DNA of 9,868 bases from Accumulibacter sp. (GTDB lineage: Bacteria > Pseudomonadota > Gammaproteobacteria > Burkholderiales > Rhodocyclaceae): contig JAISNE010000271.1 in the NCBI GenBank assembly GCA_031276375.1, positions 1 to 9,868 on the forward strand. The letters are read 5' to 3'. Below the pieces are notes generated by a model, which did no database searches, had not been told where the DNA came from, and saw only the letters and a list, made by a program, of their open reading frames with translations. The translations under genes and the position numbers were made by a program. Positions 1 to 8,586 of the stretch are shown in pieces. The stretch's first letter is position 1; every line of letters starts with the position of its first letter.

Positions 1-246
1 TGGGACAAGGGGCTGTCCAACGCGCCGGACGGCGGAATCCGCATCGATCAGGCGGCGGCGCAGACGTTTGCCCAGTTGTTGCAGCTCAAGGACGGCGACG
101 TGCTCAAGAAGGTCAATCAGCGCCCGCTCGCTCGGCTCGCCGATATTTCGCTCGTTTTTTTCCACTTCGGCCAGAGTTCCAAAGTCACTCTCGAACTCAT
201 CCGCCACGGCGTTCCCGTGACCCAGCATTACCAGATACAGCCATGA
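1..246 (+). CDS. gspC: Type II secretion protein GspC, C-terminal PDZ part (partial, 5' end outside window)
   Basis: This is the open 5' end of a gene whose last 81 residues are visible, ending in TGA at 244-246. The fragment reads as the PDZ-like domain of GspC: a GGIRIDQ start, a helix rich in Q and L, the DGDVLKKVNQRPL turn typical of PDZ carboxylate-binding regions, and a final beta strand (KVTLELIRHG). GspC is the inner-membrane clamp protein. Its periplasmic HR domain binds the N0 domain of GspD, and its PDZ domain helps recruit substrates. The next gene is gspD, which is the classical order, but 588 bases of repeats now separate the two. The N-terminal cytoplasmic tail, membrane helix and HR domain are outside the window. 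A general trypsin-like protease PDZ is possible from the fragment alone, but the gsp context makes GspC much likelier. Confidence 0.82.
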   Translation, partial: WDKGLSNAPDGGIRIDQAAAQTFAQLLQLKDGDVLKKVNQRPLARLADISLVFFHFGQSSKVTLELIRHGVPVTQHYQIQP

Positions 247-293
247 GTTTCAGAGGACGGAGGCTGACGTTTCCCCTCGAATTCATGAAGAAT

Positions 294-509
294 TCAAGAA
301 AAGAGGAAAGGCTTGAGAGTCTGCCATGGCAAACAGAGGAGAGCATTTCCGAGAGAGGAAAGGGAAAGCCAATGCAACCGGTAACAGAGGGCCCGGCGAG
401 CCAGGGTGATGACGGAGATTTCCTTGCGCTGGGTCCGGCAGGCGCCTTGGAACAGGAAGGTCAATTGTTTCTGTTGGGCGCATTCGCCAATCAAGCGCGG
501 TACCCAGCC
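294..509 (-). pseudogene. Probable C-terminal remnant of an IS4-family transposase
   Basis: Reading leftward from about 509, a frame without stops ends in TGA at 294-296, only 30 bases inside the element's left end, where a transposase gene would be expected to stop. The residues include GWVPRLIGECAQQKQL and then FLFQGACRTQRKEISVITL. This resembles the poorly conserved tail of IS4-type transposases (a hydrophobic stretch, then FQ, a basic patch and a short strand). No DDE catalytic residues remain and there is no plausible start. The resemblance is from memory and modest. The position within the element is the stronger argument. Confidence 0.45.
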
Positions 510-520
510 GTCCCCCCGTG

Positions 521-596
521 CCCGTCATTCCCGCGCAGGCGGGAATCCAGCATTCCACCGTCTTTTCTGGATTCCCGCCTGCGCGGGAATGACGGG
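521..596. repeat. Perfect 30-bp inverted repeat, dRS3-like (ATTCCC-N8-GGGAAT)
   Basis: The arms at 521-550 and 567-596 are exact reverse complements with a 16-base loop. Each arm contains ATTCCCGCGCAGGCGGGAAT, which fits the dRS3 pattern ATTCCC-N8-GGGAAT known from Neisseria and seen in many proteobacteria. The palindrome lies between the transposase-like tail and the right end of the insertion element, where the missing transposase body would have been. As RNA it would form a very stable hairpin. Confidence 0.85.
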
Positions 597-725
597 TATT
601 TTGACCGCCTCGTCTTAAAAAAAGCGAGGAGGGTGCATGAAAATTCGAGGGGAAACATCAGGGACGGAGGACAGAAGACAGAGGACAGTCGATTACCGGG
701 CGCTTCGCGCCCGCAAACTGGATGT

Positions 726-751
726 TCCTCTCCCCGCTTGCGGGGAGAGGA
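726..751. repeat. 12-bp stem hairpin (CTCCCCGC-TT-GCGGGGAG type)
   Basis: Bases 726-737 and 740-751 are perfect inverse copies (TCCTCTCCCCGC) separated by a TT loop. Similar short palindromes are dispersed in many GC-rich proteobacterial genomes. No T-tract follows, so it does not look like an intrinsic terminator, although it could stall or protect a transcript running from gspC to gspD. Confidence 0.7.
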
Positions 752-798
752 GAAATTCGCGCGCGCCGTTTCCTTTTCCGGCGCTCCGTGCCGCAATG

Positions 799-826
799 TT
801 GATCGATGAAGGTTGATCGATGAAGG
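799..826 (+). repeat. 14-bp tandem duplication at the gspD translation start
   Basis: TTGATCGATGAAGG occurs at 799-812 and is repeated directly at 813-826. Each copy contains an ATG (806 and 820). The first is out of frame with gspD and closes after five codons; the second is in frame. The duplication also doubles the GAAGG ribosome-binding core. Confidence 0.85.
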
Positions 827-828
827 AG
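823..828 (+). promoter_or_regulatory. Ribosome binding site for gspD (AAGGAG)
   Basis: AAGGAG at 823-828 is six bases before the ATG at 835, the best Shine-Dalgarno and spacing in this region. The in-frame ATG at 820 has only GAAGG at 808-812 in front of it, contributed by the tandem duplication. This decides the start chosen for gspD. Confidence 0.6.
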
Positions 829-834
829 CTTGTG

Positions 835-3026
835 ATGATTTCCGCTTTTTCTTTCGCCCGTAGGGCGCTGTCCGGCTGTCCTCTGTCCTCTGTCCTCTGT
901 CCTCCGAAACTCCTCCGCCTGTTTCTGTGCATCGCGCTGTCCGGGGCCGGTCTGACGGCGGTCCGGGCGACGGAAGATGCGGTGACGCTCAATTTCGTCA
1001 ATTCCGACATCGAATCCACGGTCAGGGCCGTCGGCGTGATTACCGGCAAGAATTTCGTGATCGATCCGAAGGTCAAGGGTTCGATCAATATCATTTCCAG
1101 CCAGCCCGTGGAGCGTTCGCTGATCTTTCCGATCCTGCTTTCGGCCTTGCGCCAGCAGGGATTCACCGCGGTGGAGAACGACGCCATCGTGAAGATCATG
1201 CCGGACGCCGACGCCAAGACCCAGGCCATGCAGGTTTTTTCGCGGCGCGGCAAGGCGGCCGGGGATCGTGTCGTGACCAAGGTCTTTCCCTTGACCCACG
1301 CCTCGGCCCAGCAGTTGGTGACGTCCCTGCGCCCGCTCGTTTCCGCGAACAATCTCCTGGCGGCCTACGCGGGCGGCAACACCATCGTGATTACCGATTA
1401 TGCCGATAACGTGTCCCGCATAGGGCAGATCATCGACAACGTCGACCGGCCGGCGGACAACGATATCTTCCCGATCCGCATCCGGCACGCCTCGGCGCTG
1501 GACGTGGCGCAGACCATCGGCCGCCTGATGCCGGAAGTCTCCGTGCAGGGCGTGGCTTCGCCCATGCCGACGCCCGAGGGGGTCAAGCGCACGGTGATCG
1601 TCTCCGACATCCGCAACAACCAGTTGCTGGTGCGCAGTCAGGCGGCGGCGCACGGCGCGCGGATTCGCGCGCTGGTCGCCAGCATCGATACGCCGGCGGC
1701 CTCCGGCAGCAATATCAACGTGGTCTATCTGCGCAACGCCGAGGCCGTGGCGCTGGCCGGCACGCTGAAGGGCATCCTGACCGGCAGCGGCGAGGACGCT
1801 TCGTCCTCGTCGGGCTTTTCCGGTTCCGCTTTTTCTTCCACGGCGTCCGGGCTTTCCGGCGCGGGTTCGAGCTTCGGCGGCGCGAGCGCCAACGGCTCCA
1901 CTTCCGGCGCCGCGTCGTCGACGTCGATGCTGTCCAACAACGCTTCGTCGACCAGCGGCAGCGCCCGGCAATCGGCGGGCGTCAGCGTCGAAGTCGGCGG
2001 CGCCACGGTGCTCATCCGCGCCGACACGGCGACCAATTCGCTGGTGATTACCGCGCCGGACCACATCTACAACAACCTGCGCGCGGTGATCGACAAGCTG
2101 GACGTGCGCCGGGCGCAAATCTACGTCGAGGCGCTGATCGCCGAAGTCAACGTTTCCAGGACCGAGGAGCTGGGCGTGCAATGGGCCGCCGCGGGCAACG
2201 ACGGATCGCTGTACGGCGGCGGCGTGTCCAATATCAGTCCGACGGCCACCAACCTCGGCGCGCTGTATTCGGGCTATCTCGCGGGCAACATGACGATTCC
2301 CTCCACCTTCAGTTTCGGGCTGTTCAACGGCAACCTGGGGGTGCTGGCCACCGCGCTCGAAAGCCACGGCAACGGCAACGTCCTGTCCACGCCCAACCTG
2401 CTGATGCTCGACAACGAGGAGGCGCGGATCATGGTCGGACAGAACATTCCGATCCTGACCGGCTCCTACACCACGGTCTCCGGCAGCACGACCAATCCGT
2501 TCCAGACCGTGGAGCGCAAGGACGTGGGCATCGTGCTCAGGATCAGGCCGCAGATTTCCGACAGCGGTTCGATTACCCTGACCGTCGCGCAGGAGGTGTC
2601 GAGCGTCGACAATTCGGTCGACACCAGCGGCGCCGGCCTGGCCACCAAGGTGCGCCAGATCGACACGAAAGTGCTGGTCGACGACGGCCAGACGATCGTT
2701 CTCGGCGGCTTGATCGAGGACAAGATCAACGAAACGAATTACAAGGTGCCGCTGCTCGGGGACATCCCCTGGGTCGGCGGTCTTTTCCGCTACGAGACGC
2801 GCGACCGCTCGAAGGTCAATCTGATGGTCTTCCTGCGTCCGACCATCCTGCGCGACGCCAAATCGAGCCAGGCGCTGTCGTCCGAACGCTACGAATATCT
2901 GCGCGCCGAACAGATGAAATTCGGAACGCCGGCCGGCGAGCCTCCGGTGCAACTGCCGCCGCGCGACGCGCCGGCGGACGACTCCGCGGCGGTTGCCGGC
3001 GCCGTCACGGAAGACGGCGGGCCGCC

Positions 3027-3030
<4 letters not shown>
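835..3030 (+). CDS. gspD: Type II secretion outer-membrane secretin GspD
   Basis: GspD forms the multimeric outer-membrane channel through which folded exoproteins leave the periplasm. From the ATG at 835 the protein has 731 residues, normal for the family. The signal peptide ends near residue 45 (hydrophobic LLRLFLCIAL, then VRA). N0 follows (VTLNFVNSDIESTVRAVGVITGKNFVIDPKVKG split over about 51-85), then N1-N3 up to about residue 420. N3 carries a Ser/Gly/Ala-rich insertion at about 318-380. The secretin domain has the VPLLGDIPWVGGLF signature at 638-651 and the closing strand VNLMVFLRPTILR. The stop overlaps the gspE start (ATGA at 3027-3030). Residues 15-24 (CPLSSVLCPP) are encoded by four TGTCCTC heptads of a dispersed repeat, so the signal-peptide n-region is unusually long and repeat-derived. 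The in-frame ATG at 820 is an alternative start giving 736 residues. Confidence 0.95.
877..909. repeat. Inverted heptad arm of the repeat family inside gspD
   Basis: Four exact TGTCCTC heptads at 877-904 are followed by CGAAA. This is the same right edge (TGTCCTCCGAAA) seen before the lipoprotein gene at 8758-8768. It is the reverse complement of the GAGGACA heptads in copy A. The array is read in the gspD frame without a stop. Confidence 0.85.
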
Positions 3031-4492
<1,462 letters not shown>

Positions 4493-4496
<4 letters not shown>

Positions 4497-5578
4497 GCGG
4501 GATCATGGCCGCCCTGCCGCGTTTTCCCATCCTGCGCGTCAGCCTGCCGCCCGACGAGGCGTGGACGGCGCTGGCCTGGAACGGCTTTTCCGCGAACTAC
4601 GCGCTGGCGGGGAGCGGGATGAGCCCGCCCGCCGAATTGCCGGCGGCGGATGAACTGGAAATTCTCCTGCCTGCCCGCCGCGTGTCGATGCATCGGCTCG
4701 AATTGCCGGTGAAGGCGGGCAAGCATCTCGATGCCTTGATCCGGCAGGCGCTCGAAGACCGCCTGCTCGGCGACCGCGACGACGCGCTGGCCGTGCCCGG
4801 CCCGGCGGCGGGAACCGAGCGGCGCGTCTGGGTGTGTAGCCGGCGCTGGCTGGAACGCGCGCTGGACCGCCTAGCGGCGGCCGGCCGCGAGGCGGTCCGC
4901 CTGATTCCGGAGTACGAACTCTTGCCGGAAAGCGCCGACGCGGCGGTGCATGCGGCGGTGGCCGGCGGAACGATCTTCCGTACCGTCTCGGGACGATTCG
5001 GCATCGTCGGCAACGAAGCGGCGCTGGCTCGACTGGCGGACGGGGAAACGCCGCGGCGCGTCGAGGATATCGCGCGCCGGCCCTGCCCGCCCGGCTGCCG
5101 GAGCGGCCTGCCGCCGGCGCTGGCGCGCTTCGCCGGCCAGCGATTCGACTGGCGGCCGCTGCGCGCGGCGGGCGTGCTGCTGGCCGTTTCGGCGGCGCTG
5201 GCCTTGCTCGGCGCCGCCGCGCGCTGGCATCATCTGGAAAACCGCGCGGCGCGCTTGCAGCATGAAATCCGGCAAACCTTCGCCGCGGCCTATCCCGGCA
5301 CGCCGATCGTCGACCCCATCCTGCAATGGCAAAGCAAACAGCGCGAATCGGCGCTGGCGCGGGACGACGCGCTCGATACCGCGATCGGTGTCGCATCCCG
5401 TCTCGGGATTCCGATCCGCCCGCGCGCCATCGAAGTCGGCGAGAGCGGCGTGCGCCTGACGCTGACCGACAGCGAGGCCGCGCAATTCAAAACACAGCTC
5501 GAAGCATTCGGCCGGGCGGAACGGATGCCCGCCGGCGCCGGCTTCACGCAGTTCATCTATCGCCTCGGGCGGGAATGA
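4493..5578 (+). CDS. gspL: Type II secretion inner-membrane protein GspL
   Basis: GspL is a bitopic protein whose cytoplasmic actin-like domain binds GspE and whose periplasmic ferredoxin-like domain binds GspM. The 361-residue product has a cytoplasmic part up to about residue 220 and one membrane helix at about 225-243 (AAGVLLAVSAALALLGAAA). A periplasmic part follows, with a short coiled stretch (LENRAARLQHEIRQTF) and a C-terminal alpha/beta domain ending in FTQFIYRLGRE. The ATG at 4493 overlaps the gspE stop as ATGA; a second ATG (codon 5) is a weaker alternative. The gene directly follows gspE, with no gspF or pseudopilin genes between. Sequence conservation in this family is low, so the call rests on architecture and position. 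Confidence 0.9.
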
Positions 5579-6084
5579 GGATCGAGGGACGCATCGTGCC
5601 GATCGAGCGCAAATCATGGTCGTGGTGGCGGGAACGTTCCGAACGGGAACGCCGGATTCTCGCGCTCTGGCTCGCGGCGGTCGCCCTGCTGGCGCTGTGG
5701 TTCGGCGTGTGCGCGCCGCTCTTCCAGCGCATCAATGCCCTGGAAAAACGTGTCCCCGAACTGGAGATGCTGCTCAACCGCATGCGCGCGCAGCCGACCG
5801 CCGGAAAAAGCGCGGCCGGCGCCGTGGCGCGGCCGTCCGGCGAGGATCTGCGCAGCGCGCTCTACGGCCTGCTCGCCGAAATCCAGGTCAGCGCGGAACT
5901 GCGGGCCTTGTCGCCGACGCGCGTGGAAATGCGCCTGCCGGAAATGCCGATGAAGGACGCGCTCGAAACGCTCGATGCCCTGCGCCAGCGAACCGGCGCC
6001 CGCGTCGCCGTATTCAGCGCGAGGAGCGACGGTTCCGCCGGGGCAAACGCGCGCGTCGTCGTCGAACTGGAGCGCAATCCATGA
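5575..6084 (+). CDS. gspM: Type II secretion inner-membrane protein GspM
   Basis: GspM is a small bitopic protein that pairs with GspL in the assembly platform. The 169-residue product has a basic, Trp-rich N-terminus (KSWSWWRERSERERR), one membrane helix at about 28-46 and a short coiled coil at about 50-72. A Pro/Ala linker leads to a periplasmic ferredoxin-like domain at about 88-169 (EIQVSAELRAL, then VEMRLPEMPMKDALETLDAL, and final strand ARVVVELERNP). The start at 5575 overlaps the gspL stop and the stop overlaps gspN. The frame is open further upstream, but that part overlaps the conserved end of gspL, so the later start is preferred. Confidence 0.9.
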   Translation: MRIEGRIVPIERKSWSWWRERSERERRILALWLAAVALLALWFGVCAPLFQRINALEKRVPELEMLLNRMRAQPTAGKSAAGAVARPSGEDLRSALYGLLAEIQVSAELRALSPTRVEMRLPEMPMKDALETLDALRQRTGARVAVFSARSDGSAGANARVVVELERNP

Positions 6085-6815
6085 AACGGCGTTTGCCAGC
6101 CGGGCGGCGGACGCTGCCGTTTGCCGCCGGCGTCTTCATCCTGGCCCTGCTCGTCCGCCTGCCGGCGAGTTTCGCCACCTTGCTCCTGCCGCCGGAAATC
6201 CAGCTCAGGGAAGTCGAGGGAACTTTCTGGAATGGCCGGGCCTCGGCCCTCGGCATCGACGGCCGGCTGCTCCAGGAACAGTTGTCCTGGAACTTCCTGC
6301 CGCGCGCGCTGCTGGAAGCGAAACTGGCCTGGGCGGTCGGCGGCCGGCTGTCCGATCAAAATAGCCGGCTCGAACTGGCGATTCACCCAGGAAGCGTGGA
6401 ATTGCGCGAAGTCAGCCTGGTCCTGCCGCTCGAACCGCTGGCCGCGCTTCATCCGCGACTCAAACCGGCGCAACTGGGCGCCGTGCTGCGCGTCAGCGCG
6501 AAAAGCCTGAACCTGGACGGACGCTCGCCGATGGCCGCGACGGTGGCGGTCGAGCACCTGTTTACGCCGCTCTCCCCGCAAGGGGAGCTGGGCAGCTACC
6601 GGCTGGACGGCAAGAGCGACGGCGCGGGCCGGGGCGACTGGCAGATCGCCACCGTCAGCGGCGCGCTGCGGGTCAGCGGCAAAGGAACGTTCGACATCGG
6701 CCGCGCCCAGGCCGGCGGCCAACTGACCCTGACGCCGCAATCGCCGATCCCCGGCCTTTCCCCCTTGCTGGCCTCCCTGCCCAGGGCCGGGGAGGGATAC
6801 TCGCTGAGTTTTTGA
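6081..6815 (+). CDS. gspN: Type II secretion protein GspN
   Basis: GspN is an accessory inner-membrane T2SS component found in many beta- and gammaproteobacteria. Its exact role is unclear and it is not always essential. The 244-residue protein has a basic start (MKRRLPAGRR) and a hydrophobic anchor at about 13-36. The family's typical VEGTFWNGRAS motif lies at about 45-55, followed by long beta-rich repeats (LSWNFLPRALL, VELREVSLVLPL) and the C-terminal YSLSF. ATGA overlap with gspM makes it the last gene of the coupled block. cbbM converges from the other strand 134 bases downstream. Confidence 0.88.
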   Translation: MKRRLPAGRRTLPFAAGVFILALLVRLPASFATLLLPPEIQLREVEGTFWNGRASALGIDGRLLQEQLSWNFLPRALLEAKLAWAVGGRLSDQNSRLELAIHPGSVELREVSLVLPLEPLAALHPRLKPAQLGAVLRVSAKSLNLDGRSPMAATVAVEHLFTPLSPQGELGSYRLDGKSDGAGRGDWQIATVSGALRVSGKGTFDIGRAQAGGQLTLTPQSPIPGLSPLLASLPRAGEGYSLSF

Positions 6816-6949
6816 TGATCCTCCAGCGGAAAATGCCTCGCGCCATCGGGGGCCGGACCCGATTCAGGCCAAGTTGCTCTGTCCATTCCGCGGCTTCAAG
6901 GCCCGAAGGACGGCGTTTGGCGCTGATCCATGAAACCTGAAATTCACCT
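6816..6949. other. Convergent gap between gspN and cbbM
   Basis: This 134-base gap separates the ends of two converging genes. It contains one modest hairpin, ATCGGG (6845-6850) with CCCGAT (6858-6863), but no T-tract on either strand. No clear intrinsic terminator is visible, so termination is probably Rho-dependent. No gene is seen. Confidence 0.5.
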
Positions 6950-8326
6950 TCACCCCACGCCGAGTTTTTCGCGCCAACCGGGGTAGAGCGCGTCGGCGTC
7001 GTCCGGGAAGGAGACGAAAGCGCGGGCGAAATCCCGGTGTTCGCGCGCCCACTCGACCGGGTCGGCGCCGGCTTTCCAGCATTCATACGCCTGGCGCAGC
7101 GAGCGGGCGCCGGCGGCCGGCGAATCGATGTGGCCGTAGGAGCCGCCGCCGGCGGTGTTGATGATGTTGCCGTGGCCGAGGTTTTCGAAGAATCCGGGCA
7201 GGCGCAGCGCGTTCATCCCGCCGGAGATGATCGGCGCGGTCGGTTTCATGCCGTGCCAATCCTGGTAATACACCGGCCCCTGGCAGGCGTCGCGCTCGAT
7301 CATGTAGGCGATCCACTTGTCTTCGTCCTCGCCTTCCATCTTGCCGTGCCCCATGCTCCCGACGTGTATCCCGGAAGCGCCTTGCAGACGGCTCATCTTG
7401 GCCAGCACGAAGGCGGAATAGCCGCGCTTCGAACTGGGGGAGGTAATCGCGCCGTGCCCGGCCCGGTGGTAGTGCAGGAACTGGCCGGGGTATTGACGCC
7501 TGATCGTGGTGACCATGCCCGGCCCGCCAAGATAGCCGTCCACCAGGAAAGCCAGCTTGTCGGCGTCGGGGCCGAAGGTTTCCAGCGCGAAATCGGCGCG
7601 CGCGCGCATTTCGTGGTAATCGTCGGCGCTAATGTTCATCGAAAAGAGCTTGGCCTGGCCGGTCTCGTCCTGCGCCCGCTTCAGCGCGTCGTAAACCAGC
7701 GGCAGGGTTTTCCGGATCGGCGCGAAAACCTGGTTGCCCTGCGGCTCGTCGTTCTTGATGAAATCGCCGCCGAGCCAGAACTGGTAGGCCGCCTTGGCGA
7801 ACGGCTCGGGACGCAGGCCGAGTTTGGGCTTGATGATCGTCCCGGCGATGTAGCCGCCCGCGTCGACCGGCCGCCCGAGAACGCGCCACAGATCGGCGAT
7901 GCCCCTGGCCGGGCCGTCGAACATCTGGATGACGCGCGGCGGCACGTGGAAATCGATCATCCTGGCGTGCTCTATTTCGCCCATGCCCTGATTGTTGCCG
8001 ACGGTCAGGGTCAGGAACGAGACCAGCATGAAACGGCCATCGATGACGTTGCGGTCAAAGAGATCGATCGGGTAGGCGAGGCGCAAATCCTCGCGCGCCT
8101 CGTCGATGTGATAGACCAGCGCATCGAGCCGGCGGGTGAAATCGTCGGTCGTCGACACCTCGACGTTCGTCCCGGTCGAGGATTCGGCGGCAAAGTGCGC
8201 CGCCATGCTCAGGTAGTCCGCGCCGGCCTTCGGTTTCATCCGGTAGGCGACGAGGATGTGCCGGCCTTCCCGGATCAGATCGTCTTCTTTCAGATCGAGG
8301 GCGACATAGCGTCTGGTTTGATCCAT
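6950..8326 (-). CDS. cbbM: Ribulose-1,5-bisphosphate carboxylase/oxygenase, form II
   Basis: Form II RuBisCO fixes CO2 onto ribulose-1,5-bisphosphate in the Calvin-Benson-Bassham cycle, acting as a large-subunit-only enzyme. The 458-residue protein keeps Rhodospirillum rubrum numbering: K166 and K168 in TIIKPKLGL, carbamylated K191 with D193 and E194 in [14 protein letters not shown]287 in HYHRAGHG, loop-6 K329 in [10 protein letters not shown], and SGG at 368-370. The N-terminal AAESSTGTN is also intact. All catalytic residues are present, so it should be active. The start at 8326 is preceded by AAGGAG (8337-8332) at five bases; an upstream in-frame ATG at 8368 lacks such a site. No cbbR, cbbQ, cbbO or phosphoribulokinase gene is in the window. 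Form IV (RuBisCO-like) is excluded by the intact active site. Confidence 0.97.
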   Translation of the reverse strand: MDQTRRYVALDLKEDDLIREGRHILVAYRMKPKAGADYLSMAAHFAAESSTGTNVEVSTTDDFTRRLDALVYHIDEAREDLRLAYPIDLFDRNVIDGRFMLVSFLTLTVGNNQGMGEIEHARMIDFHVPPRVIQMFDGPARGIADLWRVLGRPVDAGGYIAGTIIKPKLGLRPEPFAKAAYQFWLGGDFIKNDEPQGNQVFAPIRKTLPLVYDALKRAQDETGQAKLFSMNISADDYHEMRARADFALETFGPDADKLAFLVDGYLGGPGMVTTIRRQYPGQFLHYHRAGHGAITSPSSKRGYSAFVLAKMSRLQGASGIHVGSMGHGKMEGEDEDKWIAYMIERDACQGPVYYQDWHGMKPTAPIISGGMNALRLPGFFENLGHGNIINTAGGGSYGHIDSPAAGARSLRQAYECWKAGADPVEWAREHRDFARAFVSFPDDADALYPGWREKLGVG

Positions 8327-8442
8327 GGAGTCTCCTTGACGGACGGGCCAACGCGAAAATCCGGCCACGGCGCGCCGCGCCTGCTTCCTGCGCGACCGGC
8401 ATGTGAAAAGAATACCGCCAGTGTAGGCAGGTTCATCGACGG

Positions 8443-8470
8443 TTGAAAGTCAAAAACTTGTCAAAGACAA
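8443..8470 (-). promoter_or_regulatory. Candidate LysR-type (CbbR) operator upstream of cbbM
   Basis: Two AT-rich palindromes stand out in the GC-rich cbbM upstream region: TTGAAAGTCAA (8443-8453) and TTGTCAAAGACAA (8458-8470). The second fits the T-N11-A pattern of LysR-type sites, which CbbR recognises. Their centres are 16 bp apart and 122-138 bases before the cbbM start. On the cbbM strand they also contain TTGACA (8464-8459) and TTGACT (8453-8448), usable as -35 boxes, but no well-spaced -10 is evident. CbbR control is an inference. Confidence 0.4.
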
Positions 8471-8505
8471 CGATTACCCTGTCAGATCGGCGGCGGGGCG
8501 CAAGG

Positions 8506-8586
8506 TTCAGAGGACGGAGGACAGAGGACAGAAGACAGTAATTCTTGCGGCGCGAAGCGCCGGTAACTGACTGCCCTCTGTCTTTT
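8506..8586. repeat. Heptad-repeat palindromic element, copy B
   Basis: TTCAGAGGACGGAGGACAG begins the left heptad arm at 8506. The core CGGCGC-GAA-GCGCCG follows at 8548-8562, flanked by TAATTCTTG and GTAACTGACTG. The right arm (CTGCCCTCTGTCTTTT) ends near 8586. Left and right arms are inverse copies, so the whole unit can fold into one long imperfect hairpin. The right arm is shorter and more degenerate than in copy C. Confidence 0.8.

Larger units (their letters stand above)
264..661. mobile_element. 398-bp non-autonomous IS4-family-like (IS10-type ends) element
   Basis: The left end CTGACGTTTCCCCTCGAATT (264-283) is matched at the right end by its inverse at 642-661 with one mismatch, and both are followed internally by CATG. 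The ends share CTGA and TCCCCTC with the IS10 outside end as I remember it. With the 9-bp target duplication this marks an IS4-family derivative. At 398 bp it is far too short for a complete transposase (about 400 residues). It is therefore an internally deleted, MITE-like copy that would need a transposase supplied in trans. Its interior holds a possible transposase tail, a perfect dRS3-like palindrome at 521-596, and an imperfect hairpin CCTCG...CGAGG at 609-630. Confidence 0.75.
255..670. repeat. 9-bp target-site duplication GGACGGAGG flanking the insertion element
   Basis: GGACGGAGG occurs exactly at 255-263 and again at 662-670, immediately outside the two inverted ends of the element at 264-661. 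A 9-bp duplication is typical of IS4-family members such as IS10 and IS50. The duplicated bases belong to the heptad repeat, so the element landed in a pre-existing repeat. Because that repeat is itself periodic, part of the match could be coincidental, but the exact abutment with both inverted ends argues against it. Confidence 0.75.
249..720. repeat. Heptad-repeat palindromic element, copy A (interrupted by insertion element)
   Basis: The sequence TTCAGAGGACGGAGG at 249-263 resumes at 671 as ACAGAAGACAGAGGACAG, followed by the core palindrome GGGCGC-TTC-GCGCCC at 698-712. Removing bases 264-670 restores a continuous string that matches copy B at 8506-8539 closely. The repeat unit is 7 bp (GAGGACA, with GAAGACA variants). 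The core is in the opposite orientation to copies B-D. The matching inverted heptad arm lies further on, inside gspD at 877-909. Confidence 0.8.
247..834. other. Repeat-filled gap between gspC and gspD, no gene
   Basis: This gap between two T2SS genes contains only repeats and element remnants. In order they are: the left edge of a heptad-repeat palindrome, a 398-bp IS-derived element, the rest of the palindrome, a 12-bp stem hairpin, and a 14-bp tandem duplication at the gspD translation start. The apparent open frames here are translations of palindromes and heptads, not genes. I see no clear sigma70 promoter for gspD. Transcription of gspD-N therefore probably reads through from gspC despite several strong hairpins, or starts from a promoter I cannot recognise. 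Confidence 0.7.

Noticed and set aside
609..630. Terminator-like hairpin CCTCG...CGAGG with A/T run
   Set aside because: Imperfect stem with the A-run in the loop rather than after it; more likely part of the IS end region.
726..751. Intrinsic terminator between gspC and gspD
   Set aside because: Strong stem but followed by AGAAATTCGC rather than a T-tract; more like a dispersed palindrome.
243..809. 188-codon + strand frame between gspC and gspD
   Set aside because: It translates palindromes, heptad repeats and the IS ends; no ribosome-binding site or domain-like sequence.
849..880. Lipobox-like LSGC early in GspD suggesting a lipoprotein
   Set aside because: No hydrophobic stretch precedes it and two arginines do; the Cys comes from the heptad repeat. 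The hydrophobic core lies after it, with normal signal peptidase I-type cleavage.
658..2952. Very long - strand open frame opposite gspD
   Set aside because: Antisense shadow caused by high GC at third positions; the + strand encodes a full secretin with recognisable motifs.
7037..8446. 469-codon + strand open frame opposite cbbM
   Set aside because: Shadow of RuBisCO; the - strand frame has all catalytic residues.
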